The notes under the pieces: generated by a model | Database searches by the model: none | Told to the model about the DNA's origin: nothing | What the model saw: only the letters and a program-made list of their open reading frames with translations | In this document: piece after piece, positions 16,510 to 24,372 of the stretch | Position numbering within the stretch: position 1 is the stretch's first letter | Layout of the letters: every line of letters starts with the position of its first letter | Source of the DNA: Enterococcus raffinosus | GTDB lineage: Bacteria > Bacillota > Bacilli > Lactobacillales > Enterococcaceae | Assembly: GCF_001886185.1 (NCBI RefSeq) | Contig: NZ_JXLA01000019.1 | Span: 1-64,000, forward strand | Length of the DNA: 64,000 nucleotides | Direction: 5' to 3' | Program-made: the position numbers and the translations under genes

Positions 16510-17478
16510 CTATTCAAAGACTTTATTGACGTCCTCTAGCATCATTTTGACTGATTCCAGACCGCCGCCGCTTAGGTACCATACGTCTGGCTGTAAAGAA
16601 ATCACTTTTTTATTTTTGCCGGCAGTTGTTTGAGCGACGAGTTCGTTATCAGCGACATTATTGTTGCTGTCGTCACCACCGATTGCTTTTGTACGGTCAA
16701 CGACGAATAGTACATCTGGATTTTTATCTAACACATATTCGTAAGAAACACTTTGACCATGGGTAGAAGCTTTGATAGCATCATCGGCTTGTGCAAATCC
16801 AAAGGTATCGTAAACAATGCCGAAGCGAGAATCTTTTCCGTAAGCTGAAAGCTGCCCTTCATTTACTAAAACGGTCAAGGCCTTGTCTTTGCTCTCTTCA
16901 GCTTTTGTTTTGGTTTCTTTTATACTGGTTTCTAATTCAGCTAATTGTTCTTTGGCTGCTTTTTCTTTGCCGAAGATTTTTCCTAGCGTCTCCACGTTCT
17001 GCTTGATAGAGTTCCAGGTATCGGAAGTGTCTACCGCCAGATACATCGTTGGGGCGATTTCCTTCAGTTGATCTAAAAAGTCGCTTTGACGACCAGAAAT
17101 GATGATCAAGTCCGGTTTCATTTGATTGATTTTTTCTAGATCGGGTTCCTTGATTCCGCCAGCAGAGTCCACTTTTTTGTAGTCCGCTAAATATTCAGGC
17201 AAGTTGTCCGTAGCTGCGCCTACCACCTTATCGCCGACACCTAGAGCATCCAAGGTATCCAACGAGCCATTATCGAAAACAACGACCTTCTCAGGGTTCT
17301 TTGGTACAGTCACTTTGCCATTCGAATCTTGAACCTCCATCGTCTTTGCCTCTTTGACTGTACTACTTGTCGCTGCTTTGTCGGTAGAAGCACTGGTACT
17401 TTCACCGTTCGTTGAGCCGCAGCCCGCCAAACCTGCCCCTAGCAACACCAAAGATAAGCCAACTATATATTTTTTCAT
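16510..17478 (-). CDS. Siderophore ABC transporter substrate-binding lipoprotein
   Basis: This 322-residue lipoprotein has a signal peptide with lipobox LAGC (Cys20) followed by a Ser/Thr-rich linker. A type III periplasmic-binding fold follows (about 50-322, VVVFDNGSLDTLDALG start, DLIIISGRQ middle). It is most like the CeuA/FatB/YclQ group that binds catecholate siderophores such as petrobactin. It is the last gene of a four-gene importer on the minus strand; AGGAGG precedes the start. The exact siderophore is inference. Confidence 0.88.
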   Translation of the reverse strand: MKKYIVGLSLVLLGAGLAGCGSTNGESTSASTDKAATSSTVKEAKTMEVQDSNGKVTVPKNPEKVVVFDNGSLDTLDALGVGDKVVGAATDNLPEYLADYKKVDSAGGIKEPDLEKINQMKPDLIIISGRQSDFLDQLKEIAPTMYLAVDTSDTWNSIKQNVETLGKIFGKEKAAKEQLAELETSIKETKTKAEESKDKALTVLVNEGQLSAYGKDSRFGIVYDTFGFAQADDAIKASTHGQSVSYEYVLDKNPDVLFVVDRTKAIGGDDSNNNVADNELVAQTTAGKNKKVISLQPDVWYLSGGGLESVKMMLEDVNKVFE

Positions 17479-17503
17479 TCCTTCTTCCTCCTAATTTATC
17501 GTT

Positions 17504-17527
17504 AAAAAACTCAAGGTTGATGAGTTT
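17504..17527 (-). terminator. Internal terminator-like hairpin before the binding-protein gene
   Basis: Read on the minus strand, AAACTCA pairs with TGAGTTT and runs into a T-run. It lies between the ATPase and binding-protein genes, so it may attenuate read-through or mark a separate promoter. Confidence 0.45.
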
Positions 17528-17542
17528 GATACCTAAAAATGT

Positions 17543-18301
17543 TTAATTAAAATACATACAGAAGCGTTTGCCATCTAGCTCGCAGATTTTGATCTCCATA
17601 TCGTATAGGGCATTCAAAATCTGTGGCTGGATCATCTCCTCCATCGTTCCGTGGGCAAAAATTTCGCCCGCCTTCATCGCAACGATCTCATCGGCATAGG
17701 TCGCCGCAAAGTTAATGTCATGGATCACCAATAAAATGGTCTTGTGTTCTTCTTCTACTAAGCGACGCAAGGTTTTCATCAGCTGTACCGCATGACTCAT
17801 GTCTAAGTTATTCAAAGGTTCATCTAATAAAATGTATTCCGTATCTTGGGCTAGAATCATCGCGATATAGGCCCGCTGTAATTGTCCGCCAGATAACGTA
17901 TCAATTTTTTCCTCCGCCATTTCCACTAGCCCTAGTTTTTCTAAGGCGTAATCGATCATCTCCAGATCGTCTCTGGTTAGGCGGCCTTTTGAATAGGGGA
18001 AGCGGCCAAAGCCTACAAGCTCACGGACAGTGATCCGCAGATTGACGCCATTGCTTTGCTTTAGGATTGATAATTTTTGTGACAGCTCATTGGAACGCCA
18101 AGCCTTTACCTCATTGTGATCGAGATAGATTTGCCCGGCATCAATGGAGATCAACCGACTGATCATCGACAGCAGGGTACTTTTGCCAGCACCGTTTGGT
18201 CCGATAAAAGCCGTCAGCTTCTCTTCTTTAATGGGCAAACTCACTTCAGAGATGACTTTCTTCATCCCGTAATTCTTTGATACGTCATTTAGCTCGATCA
18301 T
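17543..18301 (-). CDS. Iron-siderophore ABC transporter ATPase
   Basis: This 252-residue ATPase has Walker A GPNGAGKST (about 33-41), signature LSGGQLQRAYIA, and Walker B YILLDEPLNNLD followed by the H-loop. It is of the FecE/YclP class. The start codon overlaps the end of the upstream permease gene by 4 bases. It powers import by the two permeases encoded before it. Confidence 0.92.
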   Translation of the reverse strand: MIELNDVSKNYGMKKVISEVSLPIKEEKLTAFIGPNGAGKSTLLSMISRLISIDAGQIYLDHNEVKAWRSNELSQKLSILKQSNGVNLRITVRELVGFGRFPYSKGRLTRDDLEMIDYALEKLGLVEMAEEKIDTLSGGQLQRAYIAMILAQDTEYILLDEPLNNLDMSHAVQLMKTLRRLVEEEHKTILLVIHDINFAATYADEIVAMKAGEIFAHGTMEEMIQPQILNALYDMEIKICELDGKRFCMYFN

Positions 18302-19266
18302 TTTTGCCGTCTCCTCTCATAAATGATTTTCCAGATAAAATACAAGCCGCCGACAAATTGTGTCACCACACTGACTGTCGTCTTTAACTGGAAGACCTGT
18401 TCGACTAAAAATTGGCTGCCGATCAAAAAGATCATTCCTAGTAAAACGGCGGTAGGGAACAGATAGCTGTGGCGATAGGTGGGCATCAGCTGATAGCTGA
18501 TGTTGGCGACAATAAAGCCTAAAAAGGTAATAGGGCCCACCAATGCCGTCGCGGTTCCAGTCAAGAGACTGACTAAAAATAAGATCAGAATTTGAAATTT
18601 GTTTAGTGAGATTCCTAGATTGGTCGCTTGATCTCCCCCTAAATGCAAGACATCCAGGTAACGATTGGCAGCAAATAAAAGGAGGGACCCTAGGATAATG
18701 ATGCCAGCCGCCAAGCCTAAATGCGTCGTATTGATATTTCCAAAGCTGGCAAAGAGCCGTCCCTGCAACAGATCGTATTCATTGGGGTCCATCATGACCT
18801 GTAAAAAATTGCTGGTGCTGCTGAATAAGGTTCCAAAGATCATCCCCAGCATCAGTAGGATGAATAGATCGTTTTGCTGCCGCTTCAGCAAGACCTTCGC
18901 TAGCAGCAAGCTCAACAGCGCCATCAAAAGAATACTGATCAAAAAGGTGGAGGTCTGCTCCTGCGACAGCATGTTGACTCCGCCGATAATGAAAAACAGC
19001 AAGGTTTGAATCAACACGTATAAGGAATCCAGGCCCAAAATATTTGGGGTTAAAAATTGATTTTGTGTCATAGTTTGAAAGCTGATGGTCGCCATTCCTG
19101 TCGCCAGGGCAACAAGTAAAAAGGCCGCCACTTTTTTCCCTCGCAGCATCCATGCAAACTGAAAGTTCCCATAGGTGTTATATGTCAGATAAAGACCGCA
19201 CAAGAGCAGAACGATCAGGACAAGACTAGCTAAAAGCAGCTCCTTTTTTGGCAGAGATCGTTTCAT
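18298..19266 (-). CDS. Iron-siderophore ABC transporter permease (second)
   Basis: This 322-residue FecCD-type permease has about nine hydrophobic segments and the typical GDQATNLGIS coupling region and GPITFLGFIVAN motif (about 245-256). It overlaps both neighbours by 4 bases and is translationally coupled. It is closest to the YclO/CeuC/FatC group. Confidence 0.9.
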   Translation of the reverse strand: MKRSLPKKELLLASLVLIVLLLCGLYLTYNTYGNFQFAWMLRGKKVAAFLLVALATGMATISFQTMTQNQFLTPNILGLDSLYVLIQTLLFFIIGGVNMLSQEQTSTFLISILLMALLSLLLAKVLLKRQQNDLFILLMLGMIFGTLFSSTSNFLQVMMDPNEYDLLQGRLFASFGNINTTHLGLAAGIIILGSLLLFAANRYLDVLHLGGDQATNLGISLNKFQILILFLVSLLTGTATALVGPITFLGFIVANISYQLMPTYRHSYLFPTAVLLGMIFLIGSQFLVEQVFQLKTTVSVVTQFVGGLYFIWKIIYERRRQK

Positions 19267-20210
19267 GCACGTCTCCTCCTAACCAATAGATAAATAAATA
19301 TCAGACTACCTAAAATCCCTACTGTTAGACTGACAGGCACTTCATAGGGGGCGATGACGATGCGGGAAATAATATCGCAGGCCATTAAAAACAAACTGCC
19401 GCTCAACGCGGTAATCCATAGATTTTGCTTTACATGATCTCCATAGATCAGGGAAACGATATTTGGAACGATCACGCCTAAAAAAGGCACTGTCCCTACC
19501 ATGATCAATACCAATCCGCTGGCGGCAGCGACCAAACCGATCCCAAGCATTTGCATCAACCGATAATTGACACCTAAATTAACCGCCACATCTTCACCTA
19601 AGCCAACAATTGTGAAGGAATAGGCAAATAGATAAATGATGAAAAATAAAGGAATCGTCAGATAGAGCAGCTCATAGCTGCCTTTGGCGACTAACGAAAA
19701 GTTTCCCTGCAGCCAGGAGGACATATTTTGGATCAGTTGAAACTGATAAGCAAAAAAGGTCGCGACAGAACCAACGATATTGCCGAACATCACACCCAGC
19801 AAAGGCAAAAATATTGGATCTTTATTTGGAAGCAGTCGGCTTAGTCCTAAAAAAATCAAGGTTCCGAGAAAAGCAAAAACAAAGGCGGCAAGCGTCCGAA
19901 TACTGGTAGAGGCATTTGGCAGAAAAAGCATTACCAGTAAAATCCCCAATCGAGCACTATCCATCGTGCCCGCTGTTGTTGGTGAAACAAATTTATTTTG
20001 TGTGAGATGCTGCATAATCAGACCGCAAATACTCATCGTCGCGCCGGCTAAAAGCAAGCTGACGGTTCGCGGAACACGCGTAGTGGCTAGGATCAGCCAT
20101 TGCTCAGAATCGCCTCGAAGCAACCCCTGCAGCATCAACTCTTTGACTCCGATAAATAAAGAGAGAGCGCTTAACAAAAGTAGACCAAGTATAATTCCTT
20201 TTCTTTTCAA
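19263..20210 (-). CDS. Iron-siderophore ABC transporter permease (first)
   Basis: This FecCD-type permease has GEDVAVNLGVNYR and GTVPFLGVIVPNIV motifs and about nine membrane segments, of the YclN/CeuB/FatD type. I choose the TTG at 20210 because AAGGGGTG lies at the right distance upstream. The longer ATG frame start at 20246 would lie within the Fur box and has no ribosome binding site. From the TTG the protein is 315 residues and begins MKRKGIILG. It is the first gene of the importer operon. Confidence 0.88.
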   Translation of the reverse strand: MKRKGIILGLLLLSALSLFIGVKELMLQGLLRGDSEQWLILATTRVPRTVSLLLAGATMSICGLIMQHLTQNKFVSPTTAGTMDSARLGILLVMLFLPNASTSIRTLAAFVFAFLGTLIFLGLSRLLPNKDPIFLPLLGVMFGNIVGSVATFFAYQFQLIQNMSSWLQGNFSLVAKGSYELLYLTIPLFFIIYLFAYSFTIVGLGEDVAVNLGVNYRLMQMLGIGLVAAASGLVLIMVGTVPFLGVIVPNIVSLIYGDHVKQNLWITALSGSLFLMACDIISRIVIAPYEVPVSLTVGILGSLIFIYLLVRRRRA

Positions 20211-20231
20211 GAACTCACCCCTTAGATAAGT

Positions 20232-20250
20232 GATAATGATTCTCATTCTC
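20232..20250 (-). promoter_or_regulatory. Fur box
   Basis: GATAATGATTCTCATTCTC matches the 19-base Fur consensus (GATAATGATAATCATTATC) at 16 positions. It sits just upstream of the importer operon and predicts repression by iron-loaded Fur. Confidence 0.85.
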
Positions 20251-20434
20251 TCTGTTTATAAAGTTTAGGTGAAAAGCAAAACAAATGCAAGTTATTTTTT
20301 AAGAATAGTTGCTGTAAAAATAACTTAGTCAAGTACCGACAGGTCTCATTTTGCTGATTTCTGCAGGAGTCTTAACGAAGAGAGGAAGAAGGCGGTTTGT
20401 TTGAAGCAATTGTGTAAAACTGAATTTAGTCATA

Positions 20435-20466
20435 GAAAAAAAGACTAGGATTTTTCCCAGTCTTTA
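20435..20466 (-). terminator. Terminator of the DUF4177 gene
   Basis: On the minus strand, AAAGACTGGG pairs with CCTAGTCTTT, followed by a run of T. Confidence 0.8.
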
Positions 20467-20477
20467 AGTCCAAGCTG

Positions 20478-20678
20478 CTATTTTTCTTTTCTAAATGTTA
20501 CGAGGATCGCGCTTCTTGTCGCAATCACATTCGGCATATAAGAATGGGTAACAAATTCCCATCCTTCTGCTGATCGAGTATTGATTAGATCATCTAACCG
20601 ATCCAGATCTTCCACACTTGCACTATCCTTAAACCATTTTATCGATGTTTCCAATACTTCGCTTTTGTATACCCACAT
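20478..20678 (-). CDS. DUF4177-like small protein
   Basis: This 66-residue protein has the pattern of the DUF4177 family: an N-terminal strand (WVYKSEVLE), a middle helix ending in SAEGWEFVTHS, and a C-terminal strand (AILVTFRKEK). GGAGG precedes the start and a terminator follows, which supports a real gene. Its function is unknown. Confidence 0.75.
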   Translation of the reverse strand: MWVYKSEVLETSIKWFKDSASVEDLDRLDDLINTRSAEGWEFVTHSYMPNVIATRSAILVTFRKEK

Positions 20679-20813
20679 AATTAAATGCCTCCTTTTCTTC
20701 CATTATAAAATAAAAGAACAATGAGAAGAAAAATCGAAAGTATTGTTTCAAAAGAAGCGCTGGGAACGAAAGTGAGACTATTTTCGTCGCTGATAAGAAA
20801 CTATAGTTTCCTA

Positions 20814-21179
20814 TCAGCGGTCTCTGTCTGCCAGCATTTCTTTATAAGTCTTTTGTTTCTCTTCTAAAAAGGTCAGATGCTGCTCAATTTTTCTTTTTTC
20901 CGTTAGCAGGCGATTCCTTTGGGTAGCCAGAAGCTTCATACGCTTTTCGATGGTTTGATCGCCTTGGCTGCGCAACTGAGAATATTTTTTGATCGACTCC
21001 AAATCCATCCCGGTATGTTTTAGGCGGTGAATGAAGCGCAGCCACTCGACATCGGCCTCACTGTATTCACGATAGCCGCTTTTATTTTTGGCGGGAGCAC
21101 TGATTCCCAGTTCCTCATAGTAACGTAGTGTCGGCACACTGAAGCCGATCATTTTCGACACCTCACTGATTTTATACAT
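20814..21179 (-). CDS. MerR-family regulator
   Basis: This 121-residue protein has the MerR helix-turn-helix at the N-terminus (residues 1-70, YKISEVSKMIGFSVPTLRYYEE and YREYSEADVEWLRFI) and a C-terminal coiled coil (about 78-118) for dimerisation. There is no cysteine or metal-binding pattern, which suggests a stress or aldehyde sensor of the AdhR/YfmP type. It is divergent from the CMD gene, whose promoter has the long spacer MerR proteins act on. Confidence 0.88.
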   Translation of the reverse strand: MYKISEVSKMIGFSVPTLRYYEELGISAPAKNKSGYREYSEADVEWLRFIHRLKHTGMDLESIKKYSQLRSQGDQTIEKRMKLLATQRNRLLTEKRKIEQHLTFLEEKQKTYKEMLADRDR

Positions 21180-21217
21180 CTGTTCTCTCCTTCGTTCGAT
21201 TTTTTTTACTTAATCCC

Positions 21218-21248
21218 TTGCTATAAAGTCCACTTGATAGTTTATAGT
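21218..21248 (+). promoter_or_regulatory. MerR-type promoter with 19-base spacer and inverted repeat
   Basis: TTGCTA (21218-21223), a 19-base spacer and TATAGT (21243-21248). The inverted repeat CTATAAA (21221-21227) / TTTATAG (21241-21247) lies within it, and AAGTCCACTT is centred in the spacer. This is the classical layout for MerR activation by DNA twisting. Confidence 0.75.
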
Positions 21249-21277
21249 ACTTTACCATAAGGGAGGCGAAAGCTGCT

Positions 21278-21655
21278 ATGTATGATAAAAGATTGGAACA
21301 AGGAATGAAAAATTTGAAGGCGATCGATGGTGAGGCTGGGGAACGTGTCATCCAGACGCTGGAAGGGATCGCCCCAGATGTTGGCCGCTACATTTTGGAA
21401 TTTGCCTTTGGGGATATTTATGAAAAAGATACTCTTTCCTTTAGAGAACGGGAGATCATCACCATTACAAGTCTGTTAACACAAGGCGACACGAAAAATC
21501 AATTGATCGTCCATATTAACGGGTCATTGAATGTCGGTATCACTAAAGAAGAAATCATCGAGGTTTTTACCCATTGTATTCCTTATGTTGGCTTTCCTAA
21601 GGTACTAAACGCGATTATGATTGCGAAGGAAGTTTTCGAAACCAGAAAGCTTTAA
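21278..21655 (+). CDS. Carboxymuconolactone decarboxylase (CMD)-family protein
   Basis: This 125-residue CMD/AhpD-fold protein has REREIITITSLLTQGD (about 48-63) and THCIPYVGFPKVLNAI near the C-terminus. Only one cysteine is in the active region, so it is not an AhpD-type CxxC peroxidase; it is closer to YurZ-like decarboxylase or isomerase relatives. It is first in a MerR-controlled unit with the SDR gene downstream. Confidence 0.8.
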   Translation: MYDKRLEQGMKNLKAIDGEAGERVIQTLEGIAPDVGRYILEFAFGDIYEKDTLSFREREIITITSLLTQGDTKNQLIVHINGSLNVGITKEEIIEVFTHCIPYVGFPKVLNAIMIAKEVFETRKL

Positions 21656-21762
21656 TGAGTAAATCCGCTCTTTTTTAACAAGCTATTGACATTACCCTAC
21701 CATCTTCGGTACCGTTAGGATAGCACTAATGAATGCGCTAACAAAAAGGAGGAGGTAAGGAT

Positions 21763-22530
21763 ATGTTTGATTTAAATGGAAAAGTAGCAGTAGTAACAGG
21801 TGCCAGCAGCGGGTTAGGTCGTGACGCGGCAATTGCGTATGCGGAAGCTGGCGCGGATGTGGTGTTATTAGCTAGACGCTTGGAAAGACTAGAAGAATTG
21901 GCGGAAGAAATCAAAAAGATGGGCCGTGATGTTCTAGCAATTAAGATGGATGTAACAGACGAAGCGAACGTCAAGGCTGGAATCCAACAAGCATTTGACC
22001 ACTTTGGTCATCTGGATATTTTACTGAACAATGCGGGGATCGCAGTAGGCGGCGGTGTCGACTCCTTGACGGTAGAAGACTTCGACAAATCAATGGACGT
22101 TAACGTGAAGGGAATCTTCCTCGTTAGCAAGTATGTTGTTAAGCACATGATGGACAATAATTATGGACGAATCGTCAATGTTGCGTCCATAAACGCGATT
22201 ATGGCGGATAAAGAGGACGTGTTCATTCGTCATTCATACAATGCTAGTAAAGCGGCAGTTTTAGGTTTGACTAAAGGAATGGCGGCCAGCTATGGGAAAT
22301 ACAATATCACAACCAATGCCATCGGACCAGGACTGTTTGAGTCTGAAATGACCGAAAATACCTTATTCAAATCCGATGACTTCTTAAATCTATATCAAGG
22401 CTTGAACCCAATGAGCCGTCCAGGCAAGCATGGTGAATTAAATGGAACAATCCTTTACTTCTCCAGCGATGCGTCAAGTTATACTAATGGTCAATTCATC
22501 GTTGTTGACGGCGGCATGTCGATCGTATAA
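21763..22530 (+). CDS. Short-chain dehydrogenase/reductase
   Basis: This 255-residue classical SDR has TGASSGLG (residues 13-20), LNNAGIA (about 88-94), YNASK (about 163-167) and the C-terminal VDGG. It is likely NAD(P)-dependent; the substrate is unknown. The gene has AGGAGG before ATG 21763 and ends at a terminator. The CMD-SDR pair beside a MerR regulator suggests a detoxification or aldehyde-stress unit (inference). Confidence 0.85.
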   Translation: MFDLNGKVAVVTGASSGLGRDAAIAYAEAGADVVLLARRLERLEELAEEIKKMGRDVLAIKMDVTDEANVKAGIQQAFDHFGHLDILLNNAGIAVGGGVDSLTVEDFDKSMDVNVKGIFLVSKYVVKHMMDNNYGRIVNVASINAIMADKEDVFIRHSYNASKAAVLGLTKGMAASYGKYNITTNAIGPGLFESEMTENTLFKSDDFLNLYQGLNPMSRPGKHGELNGTILYFSSDASSYTNGQFIVVDGGMSIV

Positions 22531-22545
22531 GGAAAATAGTCGAAG

Positions 22546-22580
22546 CACTTTCTCAAATCGAGGAAGTGCTTTTTGCTTTT
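22546..22580 (+). terminator. Terminator after the SDR gene
   Basis: AAGCACTTTCTC pairs with GAGGAAGTGCTT (one mismatch), followed by a T-run. Confidence 0.8.
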
Positions 22581-22679
22581 TAAATTACTATCCTCATTTA
22601 TTAGGATCTTTGCTACAATCAATAGGAAAGACAAAGACTTGAATCAATGGTGAAAACCAACAGAACAGGAAGGGTACAA

Positions 22680-24224
22680 ATGAAGAATTGTCCAAATTGT
22701 GGTCATGAAAATTTGGAAGATGCGCGTTTTTGCGAGGAATGCGGGCATCCGTTTACGTCAGAAAGCGTTGAAACATCGGAAATTTTCACTGAAGAAGAAC
22801 AGCAACCACAACCGAAAAATGACCGCTTCTGTCCAAACTGTGGCGAATCAGTTCCGAAAGACGCTGATTTTTGTCCGAATTGCGGGCAACGATTGACGGC
22901 TGCGGTGGGACCAGCTCCTACAGCTAAAAAGCCGTTGTCAAAGAAGCAAAAAATCGGGATCAGCACGGGATTAGTGCTCATCGTATTATTAGTGGGCGGC
23001 TTTATGTTTGGCCGCCATTATTACAGCTATCCTCAGCAGCTGAGCCGTTTGGAGCGAACCTTCAAAACACAAGATCCTGAAAAAATGGCGGAGGTCATCA
23101 CCTCGGAAGATTCCAACTATAAGGTATCCGCGGCAAATTTGAAAAAATTTATCAGCTACTATCAAGAAAGCAGCCACAAAGCAGATTTTGCTGATTTTTT
23201 GGCGGACTTAAAAAATAATCCCGGGCATTTAGAAGACTTTTCTGTTAAAACGAAAGGAAAATATCTTGGTCTGTTTCCGCGCTATCAGCTAGTGATTCAG
23301 CCGGTCTACTTGACGGTCACGACAGATCAAGCAGGGATGGACTTATCTTTAGATGATAAAAAGCTGGCGACGTCAAAGGGCACCAATTATCAGACGACTT
23401 GGGGTCCGTTGACTCCGGGAAGTTATCAGGTGGAAGGAAAATTAGACAGCGAGAAGTCCGTTTCGAAGCAATCGCTGATCCGCTATCACAATCCTGAATT
23501 TGAAACCGATAGCCATGTAGCAATGAATCTCCACAAAATTTCCTTCAAGGTTACCTCAAATATCGATGGGGCAAAGGTTCTGCTGAATAACAAGGAGGTC
23601 GCCACGATCGAAAAAGGGCAGGCGGAGATCAAGGATGTCGTTTGGCATCAGGGGATGGAGGTCCAGCTGGACTTTAAGACAGCCGGTGATTCACTAAAAA
23701 GTGATACGTATCAAATCGCAGCCAACGAGTTTCTGGCGGATGACTATAACGCAGACAGCTATGCCTCGGAGATTAACCTGAACTTTGATCATGTCCAATC
23801 GGAAGCAGATGTGCAGAATTTCTTAGATAATTTATACAGCGATTTGTCAGGCTATACGTCTAGATACGGAAGCTTTGGTTCCTCACAAAGAAGCGAGCTG
23901 GCAGAATATTTTGTCAACGGGCTGGGCAATGCGGACGAAAAAGACTTCGAGAAATTTATCAACGATATTCGCACGAGCGATAAAAAATCACGCGTCGATG
24001 CCAAAGCTAAAGTCGAATCGGTCAGTCTGACAGGCAAAGACATCTATACGGTCCAATACCTGATCTATTATGATACGGTTTACACCGACGACACGGAGGA
24101 CGTGAGTCAGGTTTTCCGGTATAAGAAGGCTACATTGCGTTATGACGAAGACGATGCCACCTTCCAAATAGATAATCTAGGTGGCGCGGAGAACTTCGAG
24201 ACAGTGGATAGTGGTGGTGTTTAA
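22680..24224 (+). CDS. TcaA-like zinc-ribbon membrane protein
   Basis: This 514-residue protein has two N-terminal zinc ribbons (CPNCGHENLEDARFCEECG at about 3-21 and CPNCGESVPKDADFCPNCG near 53-71). One transmembrane helix follows (about 90-112, IGISTGLVLIVLLVGGFMFG), then a long extracellular part of repeated beta-rich domains. That architecture is the TcaA/YvbJ type, linked to glycopeptide susceptibility in staphylococci. ATG 22680 is preferred to 22647 because AGGAAGG precedes it. The role in this species is inferred. Confidence 0.82.
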   Translation: MKNCPNCGHENLEDARFCEECGHPFTSESVETSEIFTEEEQQPQPKNDRFCPNCGESVPKDADFCPNCGQRLTAAVGPAPTAKKPLSKKQKIGISTGLVLIVLLVGGFMFGRHYYSYPQQLSRLERTFKTQDPEKMAEVITSEDSNYKVSAANLKKFISYYQESSHKADFADFLADLKNNPGHLEDFSVKTKGKYLGLFPRYQLVIQPVYLTVTTDQAGMDLSLDDKKLATSKGTNYQTTWGPLTPGSYQVEGKLDSEKSVSKQSLIRYHNPEFETDSHVAMNLHKISFKVTSNIDGAKVLLNNKEVATIEKGQAEIKDVVWHQGMEVQLDFKTAGDSLKSDTYQIAANEFLADDYNADSYASEINLNFDHVQSEADVQNFLDNLYSDLSGYTSRYGSFGSSQRSELAEYFVNGLGNADEKDFEKFINDIRTSDKKSRVDAKAKVESVSLTGKDIYTVQYLIYYDTVYTDDTEDVSQVFRYKKATLRYDEDDATFQIDNLGGAENFETVDSGGV

Positions 24225-24246
24225 GCTTTTTAAAGAATGATACACG

Positions 24247-24283
24247 AAAAGGATGCTTTTCAATGTGAGAAGCATCCTTTTTG
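24247..24283 (+). terminator. Terminator after the TcaA-like gene
   Basis: AAAAGGATGCTTTTC pairs with GAGAAGCATCCTTTT, followed by T. Confidence 0.88.
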
Positions 24284-24372
24284 CGTGTGCGGAGTAAAGA
24301 GAATAGCATCAAAAGTATTCGTGCTTTTTATTCAGATTTATTTTAGACTGATGGAAAAGGAGTGTGAGCTAA

